The translations under genes and the position numbers were made by a program. The notes under the pieces were generated by a model that saw only the letters and a program-made list of their open reading frames with translations, had not been told where the DNA came from and did no database searches. Below, in pieces: positions 37,934 to 45,580 of a stretch of DNA of 64,000 nucleotides (position 1 is its first letter; each line of letters starts with the position of its first letter). The DNA comes from Pseudomonas putida. Lineage in GTDB: Bacteria; Pseudomonadota; Gammaproteobacteria; Pseudomonadales; Pseudomonadaceae. The stretch is from contig NZ_CP066306.1 in assembly GCF_016406145.1 (NCBI RefSeq), positions 5,684,501 through 5,748,500 of the forward strand, given 5' to 3'.

Positions 37934-38875
37934 TTAGGCTTGGTGAATTTCGACGGTCAGGTGCCGAATTTCATGAACCGGCAACAGCCGCTCACGAATA
38001 CTTTCAACACTGGTTGCGGCTTTGCCAACAACGCTGACGATAGCGGCGTGGGCGTCGGGGCCTACGCGCCAAACGTGAAGATCGCAGATGCGGACGTCAC
38101 CCGGTTGCTCAATGAACTCGCGGATTTCCTGCGCTACGTGATCATCAGTTTTGTCCAGAAGGACGCCGGCAGTCACTTTCATCAGGTTCCAGGACCAGCG
38201 CCCGATAACAACGGCGCCGACGATGCCCATCACAGGGTCGAGCCAGACCCATCCAAGGTATTTGCCCGCCAGCAGTGCGACGATCGCAAGGACCGAGGTC
38301 AGTGCATCGGCCAGGACATGCACATAGGCCGATTGCAGATTGTTGTCGCCGTGCCCGTGGCCATGATCGTGGTGATGGTGGTGGTCATGCCCGTGATCAT
38401 GGTTGTGCCCGTGGCCCAGCAGCAACGCACTCACGATGTTCACCAGCAAGCCAACTATCGCGATACCAATCGCGATGCTGAATTGCACTTCATTCGGTTG
38501 GAACAAACGGACGATCGACTCAGCACCCACTGCCAGGGCAACGAGTCCCAGGATCAGCGCCGAAGCAAACCCACCCAGATCGCCGACCTTGCCCGTACCA
38601 AAACTGAACCCAGAGTTGGTGGCGTGTCGCTTGGCATACGCGTATGCAGCGGCCGCGATGCCGAGCGCACCAGCGTGTGTGGCCATGTGGAAGCCGTCGG
38701 CGAGTAGGGCCATCGATCCGGTGATGTAGCCTGCGGCAATCTCACCCACCATCATTACAACGGTCAGCAACACGACCCAGAGCGTGCGCTTCGCATTCTC
38801 TTCATGGGAGGCACCGAGAAAAACATGGTCATGGGTGGTTGCCGTCGTGCTCATAGCTTGGATGTCCGAAGTCAT
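37934..38875 (-). CDS. dmeF: Cation diffusion facilitator DmeF
   Basis: A 313-residue CDF metal/proton antiporter with six membrane segments, transport-site motifs (ALLADGFHMATHAG; VHVLADALTSVLA) and a very His-rich cytosolic loop between segments 4 and 5 (GHGHNHDHGHDHHHHHDHGH). DmeF exports Co2+ and Ni2+. A start at ATG 38854 (MSTTATTHDHVF) is also possible. Its ATG overlaps the dmeR stop by 4 bp. Confidence 0.92.
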   Translation of the reverse strand: MTSDIQAMSTTATTHDHVFLGASHEENAKRTLWVVLLTVVMMVGEIAAGYITGSMALLADGFHMATHAGALGIAAAAYAYAKRHATNSGFSFGTGKVGDLGGFASALILGLVALAVGAESIVRLFQPNEVQFSIAIGIAIVGLLVNIVSALLLGHGHNHDHGHDHHHHHDHGHGHGDNNLQSAYVHVLADALTSVLAIVALLAGKYLGWVWLDPVMGIVGAVVIGRWSWNLMKVTAGVLLDKTDDHVAQEIREFIEQPGDVRICDLHVWRVGPDAHAAIVSVVGKAATSVESIRERLLPVHEIRHLTVEIHQA

Positions 38876-39147
38876 TTTGAGTACCGCTGAATGGCTTCCA
38901 GGAGTTCTTCTACGCCCTTGCTGCGCTCTTCGTCAGTAAGTGACGGGTGAGCTACGTGCGCCCTGGCGTGATCCTTGATGATTTCGTCCAGCAACCCATT
39001 CATCGCTCCACGGGCCGATGCCACCAGTAGCAGGGTCTTGGCGCAGTCCTCTTCTTCCTGAAGGGCTTTTTCAATTGCCTGCACCTGCCCAGCAATGCGT
39101 TTGACGCGCTTGAGCAGCGCCTCTTTGTTCGATGCGAGATGGCCCAT
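38872..39147 (-). CDS. dmeR: DmeR, RcnR/FrmR-family Ni/Co-sensing repressor
   Basis: A 91-residue all-helical repressor. Residues His3, Cys35, His60 and His64 occupy the exact Ni/Co ligand positions of RcnR, which supports nickel/cobalt sensing. It is cotranscribed with dmeF, and two C-tract dyads lie in the 57 bp upstream. Confidence 0.92.
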   Translation of the reverse strand: MGHLASNKEALLKRVKRIAGQVQAIEKALQEEEDCAKTLLLVASARGAMNGLLDEIIKDHARAHVAHPSLTDEERSKGVEELLEAIQRYSK

Positions 39148-39150
39148 ACC

Positions 39151-39204
39151 ATACTCCCCCTATGTATATTGGCGCGGAGATTGTCATACCCCACCCCCCT
39201 ATAC
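39151..39204. promoter_or_regulatory. Two DmeR/RcnR-type operator sites
   Basis: ATACTCCCCCTATGTAT at 39151-39167 and CATACCCCACCCCCCTATAC at 39185-39204. Both are C-tracts flanked by AT-rich arms, the known shape of RcnR/DmeR sites. They lie just upstream of dmeR. Confidence 0.7.
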
Positions 39205-39317
39205 AAGAGACCAGTAATCAGCAGGCGATTTTTGAGACGAGCGGGATGACTGGCGAACGTATCAACCGTCATCCTGAGGAGCGGTAGATAGAGCCTTCCT
39301 TGGCTCTAACCGGGGTA

Positions 39318-39440
39318 TCAGTCGTGAGCGTGGCCATGGCCCGCGCTATCGTTCGACACCTCTGGCTCGGCATCGCCGCATGCGACGAGCAGGCCGAGGA
39401 GACCGATTACAGCGAGCGAACGTAGCAGTTTGATGGTCAT
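39318..39440 (-). CDS. Small His-rich lipoprotein
   Basis: A 40-residue precursor: MTIKLLRSLAVIGLLGLLVA followed by Cys (lipobox LVAC), then a short acidic mature peptide ending GHGHAHD. The mature part is only ~20 residues with three histidines. It is the last gene after hupE and the anchor gene, and may bind nickel at the membrane surface. Confidence 0.7.
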   Translation of the reverse strand: MTIKLLRSLAVIGLLGLLVACGDAEPEVSNDSAGHGHAHD

Positions 39441-39514
39441 GTCGTAGGTTCCACAGTGGTGAGATCAAAAAATTGATAGGTCGAGGCTCACTTCTAGTGA
39501 GCCTCGACCACGCG

Positions 39515-40186
39515 TCATTTCTTCAGGTTGAGATAGTCGCCAGTCGTGTTCAGCACAATGGTGACGTTACCCGTGGTACGGTTGCGCCAGAACCAGCCAT
39601 GGGTGCCGTCGAAGAGCGCAGTCAGCTCACCCTTGTCGCTTTGCACCTGACGACCCTTGCTGTAGCTGTGGAAGTCGCCCTGGGCCGCGTCATAGGTTTC
39701 ACCGTGGGTGTCGTGGTTGACCGGTCCCGAAGCATTCCACTCATATGCAACGACAGTTCCCTTACGCATTTCGAGCTTGATCTCGCGCCCTTCGCCTGGC
39801 TTGAGGGTCAAACTGACCTCGTCGGTTTTTGCCGCTGGCTGCACTGCTTGCTGGGCAGGCTGCACCGCTGCAACTTGTGGAGCCGGAGCGGGAGCAGCCT
39901 CGGGAACCGGTGCCGGTATTGCCGGCGCAGGTACAGCGGCTTTCGTAGCGGCCTCATCGGCCAAGGCTTCTTGGGCGAGGGAGATCTTGATCTCGCCCAT
40001 CTGGGTAAGACCCATGGCTCGGCCCAGACCTGTTGGGTCGACGGCATACTCCGAAGGCATGACCACGGTGACCAGAAGGCCCATCGCGGCAGCGAAGGCG
40101 ATGGCGGTGGATCGAATGAGCTGACGGCTGCTCGGCAGTTCGTTTGCCGAAGGAAGTGGGGAGTTGAACATGTTCAGAATCCTCAA
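39515..40186 (-). CDS. Transmembrane anchor protein of the HupE system
   Basis: A 223-residue protein with one membrane segment near the N-terminus (STAIAFAAAMGLLVTVVMPS), a long Ala/Pro linker (about 80-115; PAPAIPAPVPEAAPAPAPQ) and a C-terminal beta-type domain (EIKLEMRKGTVVAYEWNASG, GWFWRNRTTGNVTIVLNTTG). Proteins of this layout are annotated as membrane anchors next to hupE. Its start overlaps the hupE stop by 4 bp, so the two are translationally coupled and probably act together. Confidence 0.75.
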   Translation of the reverse strand: MRILNMFNSPLPSANELPSSRQLIRSTAIAFAAAMGLLVTVVMPSEYAVDPTGLGRAMGLTQMGEIKISLAQEALADEAATKAAVPAPAIPAPVPEAAPAPAPQVAAVQPAQQAVQPAAKTDEVSLTLKPGEGREIKLEMRKGTVVAYEWNASGPVNHDTHGETYDAAQGDFHSYSKGRQVQSDKGELTALFDGTHGWFWRNRTTGNVTIVLNTTGDYLNLKK

Positions 40187-40920
40187 GCGGTAACAATCAG
40201 GCCAGTCAGCTGATAACCCATCAGCAGGAAACCGGCGCTCATCATGGCAACGTTGGCGGTGTAGGCGTGACGCCAGAAACCACCGGTTCTTCTCCAGAAG
40301 CCCATCACGATCAGGATGGCGCTCAGCGCGAGCAACTGACCGATCTCAACCCCGACATTGAAAGCAATGAGGTTGGGGATCAGGCCGTCGGCCGAGATTT
40401 CGTACTCCTGGATCTTTGTTGCCAGGCCAAAGCCATGCAGCAGGCCGAAGACGAGCGTCGCGGCTTTGGTGTTCGGCTGGTAACCGAACCAGCGCTTGAA
40501 GGCCCCCAGGTTGTCCATCGCCTTGTAGACCACCGAGAAACCGATGATCGCGTCGATGATGTAGGAGCTGATGCTGATCTCAGTAAGCACGCCGAACAGC
40601 AGCGTGACCGAATGTCCAACGGCGAATAGCGTGACGTAGAGGCCCACGTCCTTGAGGCGGTAGAGGAAGAAGATGACGCCGAACAGGAACAGCAGGTGGT
40701 CATAGCCCGTCATCATGTGCTTGGCGCCCATGTAGATGAACGGGATCAGCATGACCCCCGAGCTTTCCTGGATGAATCCCTTGTCGCCTTCCGCTACGGC
40801 GTGTGCCAATGCCTCCGGCATGCCGATAAGCAATGACGCGACGAACAGGAACAAGAGGCAGATGGGATGGCGTGCACGCACAGCGAGCAAGCTCCCACCC
40901 GTTATCGAGTGTAAACGCAT
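40183..40920 (-). CDS. hupE: HupE/UreJ-family nickel/cobalt permease
   Basis: A 245-residue membrane protein with an N-terminal signal-like segment and about six further helices. The family segment GYDHLLFLFGVIFFL is clear, as is LLHGFGLATKIQE. HupE/UreJ proteins facilitate Ni2+ (or Co2+) entry. In a resistance island the direction of transport is uncertain. Confidence 0.85.
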   Translation of the reverse strand: MRLHSITGGSLLAVRARHPICLLFLFVASLLIGMPEALAHAVAEGDKGFIQESSGVMLIPFIYMGAKHMMTGYDHLLFLFGVIFFLYRLKDVGLYVTLFAVGHSVTLLFGVLTEISISSYIIDAIIGFSVVYKAMDNLGAFKRWFGYQPNTKAATLVFGLLHGFGLATKIQEYEISADGLIPNLIAFNVGVEIGQLLALSAILIVMGFWRRTGGFWRHAYTANVAMMSAGFLLMGYQLTGLIVTA

Positions 40921-40966
40921 GGATCAATCCTTTTTGCAGTGATCGAGAGCCGCAAAGCGGCCAGGG

Positions 40967-41326
40967 TCAGGAAGCAAAAGCAGGACGAGGTGGGCGTTCG
41001 ATTCGGAAGATAGGCGGGTGTGGTACCGAGTTGCCTGACCAGGCCAATGGCATGGACGGGCCGAAGATAGGTGTCAGTTGCGCAGCAGAAGAGAGCTGAG
41101 GGGTCTCGTGCTGGTGGTCGGGCGTGAGCGGGGCATGATAGTGGTCAGTGCAATGCGCGCAGCTCCATGAGGCCTCGCCATGGTCATGCCCATGCTTCAT
41201 GTTCCCTGCTTCTTGGGCAGCGACTTGAGTCGGTACTGCCAACGAATAGGCGTGCCCCGTCCAGGCCAGCATAACGGCCATAGCCAAAGCCACGAGGATG
41301 GCTGATGACAGGAAACGACGGGACAT
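40967..41326 (-). CDS. Exported His/Cys-rich protein
   Basis: A 119-residue protein with signal peptide MSRRFLSSAILVALAMAVML... and a mature region with MKHGHDHGEASWSCAHCTDHYH (several His and a CxxC). The composition suits metal binding in the periplasm. It resembles CzcI/DUF2946-type proteins by size and layout but I cannot assign a family. It leads the leftward hupE group and shares its promoter region with the divergent repressor gene. Confidence 0.6.
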   Translation of the reverse strand: MSRRFLSSAILVALAMAVMLAWTGHAYSLAVPTQVAAQEAGNMKHGHDHGEASWSCAHCTDHYHAPLTPDHQHETPQLSSAAQLTPIFGPSMPLAWSGNSVPHPPIFRIERPPRPAFAS

Positions 41327-41372
41327 TCAGATGCCTATGACGCTGATTCAACAGCAACGTTGCACGTTTGAC

Positions 41373-41393
41373 CTAACCCCCTGGGGGGGATAG
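41373..41393. promoter_or_regulatory. C-tract/G-tract operator, divergent promoter
   Basis: CTAACCCCCTGGGGGGGATAG: the same core as at 36264-36280. It lies between the leftward hupE group and the rightward repressor-yqaA-traX group and could serve both. Confidence 0.8.
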
Positions 41394-41432
41394 CATCGCC
41401 AGCGTAATGTATCGCCGACAGAGACTCAAGAT

Positions 41433-41741
41433 ATGTCCGATGATCACCAGCACGATGATGAACAGGGCCATGCCCATACTCACCAGAGCCATGAGGCGAT
41501 CATCAAGCGCCTGAAGCGTGCAGACGGCCATCTGCGCAGCATCATTGCCATGATCGAGGATGGGCGCGAGTGTGTAGACATTGCCCAGCAACTGCATGCG
41601 GTTGAAAAGGCCGTCTGCCAGGCCAAGCGCACGCTCATCCAGGACCATATCGACCACTGTCTTGAGGACTCGGTTGCAGCCTTGAGCAAGGGCGATCGAT
41701 CGGCCCTGGACGAATTCAAGCAAATTACCAAGTACCTGTAG
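41433..41741 (+). CDS. CsoR/InrS-type nickel-responsive repressor (NreA-like)
   Basis: A 102-residue helical repressor. Cys47, His72 and Cys76 have the spacing (25 and 29) of the C-H-C ligand set in CsoR and in nickel sensor InrS, and the N-terminus is His-rich (DDHQHDDEQGHAHTHQSH). The His-rich arm and the nickel gene context favour a Ni sensor over a Cu(I) sensor. It differs from DmeR, which has the C-H-H set. Confidence 0.85.
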   Translation: MSDDHQHDDEQGHAHTHQSHEAIIKRLKRADGHLRSIIAMIEDGRECVDIAQQLHAVEKAVCQAKRTLIQDHIDHCLEDSVAALSKGDRSALDEFKQITKYL

Positions 41742-41745
41742 GGCC

Positions 41746-42186
41746 GTGTTCGAGCTCACCAGCTACCTCGGCCTGTTTCTGGCAGCTTTTGCGGCCGCCA
41801 CGCTGCTACCCATGCAGTCAGAAGCCGCGCTGGCCGCGATGCTAGTGTCTGAGCTGTACCTGCCCGTGGCGCTTGTCGCGGTGGCTACCGCCGGCAATGT
41901 GCTGGGTTCCGTGGTTAACTGGTTTTTGGGTCGAGGCGTCGAGCACTTCAAGCACAAGCGCTGGTTCCCGATTAGGGAGTCCAAGCTGGAGAAGGCACAA
42001 GTCTTCTACCAGCGCTATGGATACTGGTCACTGCTATTGAGCTGGGTACCCATTATCGGCGATCCAATTACGTTGGTAGCCGGGGTCATGCGCGAGCCAC
42101 TTTGGCGGTTCACACTGTTGGTGACCTTGGCCAAGGGTGGGCGGTACTTGCTACTGACTCTTTTGGTACTCGGGAGCATGCCGTGA
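41746..42186 (+). CDS. YqaA-family (SNARE-associated/DedA-like) membrane protein
   Basis: A 146-residue inner-membrane protein with several hydrophobic segments (LGLFLAAFAAATLLPMQSEA, GNVLGSVVNWFLGRG, WSLLLSWVPIIGDPITLVAG). The GN(V)LG and PIIGDP segments are typical of YqaA/DedA proteins. GTG 41746 is 4 bp after the repressor stop. Role in nickel handling is unknown. Confidence 0.8.
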   Translation: MFELTSYLGLFLAAFAAATLLPMQSEAALAAMLVSELYLPVALVAVATAGNVLGSVVNWFLGRGVEHFKHKRWFPIRESKLEKAQVFYQRYGYWSLLLSWVPIIGDPITLVAGVMREPLWRFTLLVTLAKGGRYLLLTLLVLGSMP

Positions 42187-42914
42187 CGTCAGATCCCATC
42201 CGTCACAGAGAGCGGCACACGGGCCAGGACCTGATCAAGTGGATCGCCTTGATTACGATGGTGCTCGATCACATGCGGTTGGCCTGGCCGGCTACCAGTA
42301 ACCTGTTTGTCTTAGGCCGACTGTCCTTTCCTTTGTTCTGTTTGGCGGTGGCCATCAACGTTTCGCGGAACCAGCCTGGTGAGTTGTTTATCCGGAGTAA
42401 TGGCCGGTATCTCGCCCTTTTGGTGTTGTTTGCGGCGCTATCAGAAGTGCCATACCGGATGGTCAGCACCTCAGGCACATTCAACGTCCTGGTCACGTTG
42501 GCGTTGGGTCTGCTGGTCGCTTGGGGAGTGCAGCACCGGACGCTCGAAAGCCTGGTACTGGCCGGCGGGGCGATTCTGGCTGCCTATTTGCTGAGCGAGC
42601 CGTTGATGTTCGGCTTTTATGGAGTGTTCGTGCCGGCAGCTCTGGTGCTCGCGATCAAGCGCCCCGAACTTTTCGCGTTACTGCCCGTCGCACTCTGTGC
42701 TGCTGCCAACTCTCGAACTGGCCTGTTCGAGCAAGCAGCGCAACTAGAACCATTCGCCATCCTCGCACTGTCGACCGCCGCTCTTGCACCTCTGCTCGGT
42801 TTGGCGCTGTTCTGGGCCCCATTGCCGTTCAAGGTCGTGCCTGTCAAACAGTGGAGCTATTGGTTCTACCCCGGCCACCTGGTGGCGCTACTGGGTATTC
42901 GCAACTTGCTTTAG
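42183..42914 (+). CDS. TraX-family membrane protein
   Basis: A 243-residue protein with ~8 hydrophobic segments. DLIKWIALITMVLDHMRLAW and LGRLSFPLFCLAVAINVSR are the TraX family signatures; YWFYPGHLVALLGIR is the C-terminal motif. TraX acetylates F pilin, but chromosomal homologues are of unknown function. GTG 42183 overlaps the yqaA stop (GTGA), so it is coupled to it. Confidence 0.85.
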   Translation: MTSDPIRHRERHTGQDLIKWIALITMVLDHMRLAWPATSNLFVLGRLSFPLFCLAVAINVSRNQPGELFIRSNGRYLALLVLFAALSEVPYRMVSTSGTFNVLVTLALGLLVAWGVQHRTLESLVLAGGAILAAYLLSEPLMFGFYGVFVPAALVLAIKRPELFALLPVALCAAANSRTGLFEQAAQLEPFAILALSTAALAPLLGLALFWAPLPFKVVPVKQWSYWFYPGHLVALLGIRNLL

Positions 42915-42986
42915 CTGCTGGCTTTGCTTCTATGGCTGGCATCCTCAGGGTCAAGAACACCAGCGCTGAAGGACCTGCGGACCGCC

Positions 42987-43118
42987 TTAGTGACAGTGGC
43001 GCTCGCCCGTTTTGTGGTTGGTGTGGCAACCCTTGGAGTCGGTACCGCCGCTATGTGCGAAGGCAGTGACCGAGGAGAACGACAGGACTGCTGCGATCAC
43101 GAGGTAAACGATTTTCAT
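42987..43118 (-). CDS. Small secreted YHYH-type peptide
   Basis: A 43-residue precursor: signal peptide MKIVYLVIAAVLSFSSVTAF... then HSGGTDSKGCHTNHKTGERH ending in CH. This matches the short YHYH-domain family (HxGGTDxxGCHxNxxTGxxHCH), rich in His and Cys and probably metal binding. It converges with traX. Confidence 0.75.
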   Translation of the reverse strand: MKIVYLVIAAVLSFSSVTAFAHSGGTDSKGCHTNHKTGERHCH

Positions 43119-43401
43119 CAGGCTACTCCATGCTTGGTTTTTGTACGTGGCTTCGGCCACCGGCGAAGATTATGGCTAATTGCCTTCATACGGCAAGCGG
43201 CTGCGTCCCCGACGAGGTGTGGTCCAATGAAAGGGGTAATTACGGGCGTCGGGCTGGAGCCCGTGGAATTAAACGCTGCGAGAGTTTTAATTCTCTAAAT
43301 CCAATCGTCCCGAGTCCCGTATACACCTACAGGCCTCCTAATGAGGCCCAAAGAGTGGTGAACTGGCGCTTGCGCTACAGCGCAGAACCCGATACGGGGA
43401 G

Positions 43402-44418
43402 CTAGTTGAAAAGCTCCAAGAAACGGCTGAAATTGACGGCAGCTATGGCAAGGCCACTCAGTACGATAACTGTCGTGTAGATCGGATGGTCTTTGACGAT
43501 TTCAATCAACACAACAGGGTGCACCCCGTTCCGCTCGTACCATTTGGATTTCGTCTTCAAGGACTTGTCATGTGTCCGTTCGAAGAAGTTCGCAAACATA
43601 TCGAGCTTCCTCAAGGTCGATTGATGCATTTTTATGTACTCAGCGTTCACAAAGGCGGCAGCCTCATCAGCGCCCGGCAGCGCGTCTTGGTCGCTGGCAT
43701 TGTTGAGTTCAGCTAATGCCATGATCCTGCCTTTCCTTCCCTTGCTATCGGCATGCGGGGCATAATTTCTTCCATACAACGCAACCAGCTCACGCGCAAG
43801 GTCAACCTTCTTGTCATCCGGCAGCTCTACGGGTTTGCCGCCGAGTACCCGGAAGCGATGCTCAAGCGCAAAGAACCCGAAATTTTCGTCTCGCATATTC
43901 CAGTGCAGGAAACGGCAATCCTTGTGCTTATCAAGCCATTGGAAAAAGCCTTTGAGCATCGACTTTTCGAATTTATTGAGCTCTGCTTGCATGCTGGAGA
44001 GCTGTTTGCTGAGCTCTGCTTCTTTATGGATGGACCATGATTTGGTCTGGCCGGTTTTTAGGTTTCGTGTGGCGATGGAGGTCACACGTTTCGACTCCCC
44101 CGTATCGTTCTGATAAAACGATTCGCAGGAGTAGTGGATTACGTAAACTCGGTTCGCGTCGAGGTAGAGGTCTTCGATTAACGCTCTGCTCCTTTTGCGA
44201 TCCTTTACCCGATCTAGCTCTGCTCCCACCACCTTCCCCTCAACCCAGTGCAATGTAGGCGAAGCTGGTGATTCTGCCCTCAAATGTGAGTACCCGCTAG
44301 ATTTACCCCTAGCTTTGCCTTTGACTCTCCCTGAGGGTATACCGCCTGGGGATAACCAGCTTGCTTTGTCTTGGCGGATTGCCCTGCCGATTGACGTGGC
44401 CCACATAAGCCGCTTCAA
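43402..44418 (-). CDS. Hypothetical protein, possible nuclease-like domain plus C-terminal membrane helix
   Basis: Up to 338 residues; ATG 44406 or a later start may be the true one, as the first ~60 residues look poorly structured. The middle (YVIHYSCESFYQN, then FLHWNMRDENFGFFALEHRF) has acidic residues in a layout reminiscent of RNase H-fold exonucleases, but I cannot confirm it. The C-terminus has one hydrophobic helix (IYTTVIVLSGLAIAAVNFSR). Nuclease-plus-membrane helix designs occur in defence effectors. No recognised family. Confidence 0.6.
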   Translation of the reverse strand: MKRLMWATSIGRAIRQDKASWLSPGGIPSGRVKGKARGKSSGYSHLRAESPASPTLHWVEGKVVGAELDRVKDRKRSRALIEDLYLDANRVYVIHYSCESFYQNDTGESKRVTSIATRNLKTGQTKSWSIHKEAELSKQLSSMQAELNKFEKSMLKGFFQWLDKHKDCRFLHWNMRDENFGFFALEHRFRVLGGKPVELPDDKKVDLARELVALYGRNYAPHADSKGRKGRIMALAELNNASDQDALPGADEAAAFVNAEYIKMHQSTLRKLDMFANFFERTHDKSLKTKSKWYERNGVHPVVLIEIVKDHPIYTTVIVLSGLAIAAVNFSRFLELFN

Positions 44419-44545
44419 ATGCCGTCAGAACGCAGGACCATTCGCTCCCGTCGAGCTGGCTGGTGGGCGTGAGCCAAGAGGCGTATCCTACAAGCGCTTG
44501 CTCCGAGACTTGTTGGCCTACAGCCTCCCCTTGGAGACATCTGAT

Positions 44546-44571
44546 AGCCCGCCGCCGAGGCGGGCTTCTTT
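44546..44571. terminator. Terminator-like hairpin
   Basis: AGCCCGCC and GGCGGGCT form an 8-bp stem with a 5-nt loop, followed by TCTTT. It is orphaned: no gene ends just before it on the plus strand. Confidence 0.6.
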
Positions 44572-44873
44572 GCTACCAGATCTGTACAGCAGCGCCTTTG
44601 GTTGGCTAGCTGCCCAAGCTAGGCTCTGCCAGAACGCATGCCCATAAGCGGTCTACCTGTCTCCCTAGGCACGCCGGTTATCGACGTACCCAAATCTTTT
44701 ATCAGGCGCATGGAAAGCAGGCGGAGGTTTGGCGAAATTCGCTTACGCAGTCATTGCTTCGCAGGAATCTGCGCAGGTCATACAGGCCTGTGCGCATTGC
44801 TGACAGTGGTCAGCATCTCGGTGCGAAGGCCTGCCCGATCATTTAAGGCTGGAAAATCACTGCTTCTGAATGC

Positions 44874-44985
44874 TCACGATTTCGCGACGCTTCCCCCCAT
44901 ACGGAACCCAAATTTCACCTTGTCTCCTACGTTCAAGCCCTTCAGCTGTGCAGGCTCAGCTTGGATCCGTCCCTGAAAACGTTAT
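44874..44985 (-). pseudogene. CusF-like copper-binding domain remnant
   Basis: The minus frame reads FQGRIQAEPAQLKGLNVGDK and ends VKFGFRMGGSVAKS then stop. The PAQLKGLNVGDKVKF segment resembles the C-terminal strand region of CusF-like periplasmic copper proteins. No start or N-terminal half is present. Confidence 0.4.
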
Positions 44986-45363
44986 GGAGTCATGAAAATG
45001 ATTCCTCGACAGATCAGCGCCCAGCCGCGTGCCATCGCCCCGCTGCTACGCAGAACGATGGTGTGAAATTAAGAGGGAGTCAGACGCGGGGAGGACGCCA
45101 TGGATCGGGGGGGAGAACCTGTCGCTATGCCTACAGCATAGGTATCGGCAGGTCGTGGGTAACCGTCTGGCCAACTCACCCCTCAGCACACAGACCAGCT
45201 CGGACAAGAACGGGTGGAAAACAAAGCCTTGCCCGCAGGTATACCCATTGAATAAGCCTGTATCTGACGTAGGTCATGCAGAGCCTGCCAGCGGGTCGCA
45301 ATCGACGATGGCTTCATTGTATACTTCGGCTCCGCATACCCCTTGAGCTACAGGAACATCAGC

Positions 45364-45408
45364 ATGACTGTACTCCAAACGATCTACTGGCAGCCTACGC
45401 CGCCTTAG
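45364..45408 (+). CDS. Putative leader peptide upstream of SulP
   Basis: ATG 45364 opens MTVLQTIYWQPTPP then TAG, with an AGGAA site about 9 nt upstream. It ends in PTPP, a proline-rich stop context that slows ribosomes. It lies 172 bp before the SulP start with no gene between, so it may regulate SulP expression by attenuation. This is inference from position and sequence; no published leader was matched. Confidence 0.45.
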   Translation: MTVLQTIYWQPTPP

Positions 45409-45580
45409 CGCTACGCCCCCTCGCAACAACCTGCTTCCGCTAGCCTCGCTCGCGGGTGCTCACTGCTGTACGCCTGGTTTTACACCTTAAGCACACAGCA
45501 AAAAATCCTCAAAATTTGAATTTGTATCGATTCGCTCGCCACTCCCTTGGCGTGCGCGATGCTTTGCCTTGGATATTTAT

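Larger units (their letters stand above)
44419..45363. other. 945-bp stretch of decayed or non-coding sequence
   Basis: Contains an orphan terminator hairpin and a CusF-like fragment (listed separately). I see no intact gene elsewhere in it. The last ~100 bp must hold the promoter of the leader peptide/SulP unit. Confidence 0.5.

Noticed and set aside
38340..38420. Short tandem CAT/ATG-rich repeats that might suggest a satellite or CRISPR-like array
   Set aside because: They encode the His-rich loop of DmeF on the minus strand; there are no unique spacers.
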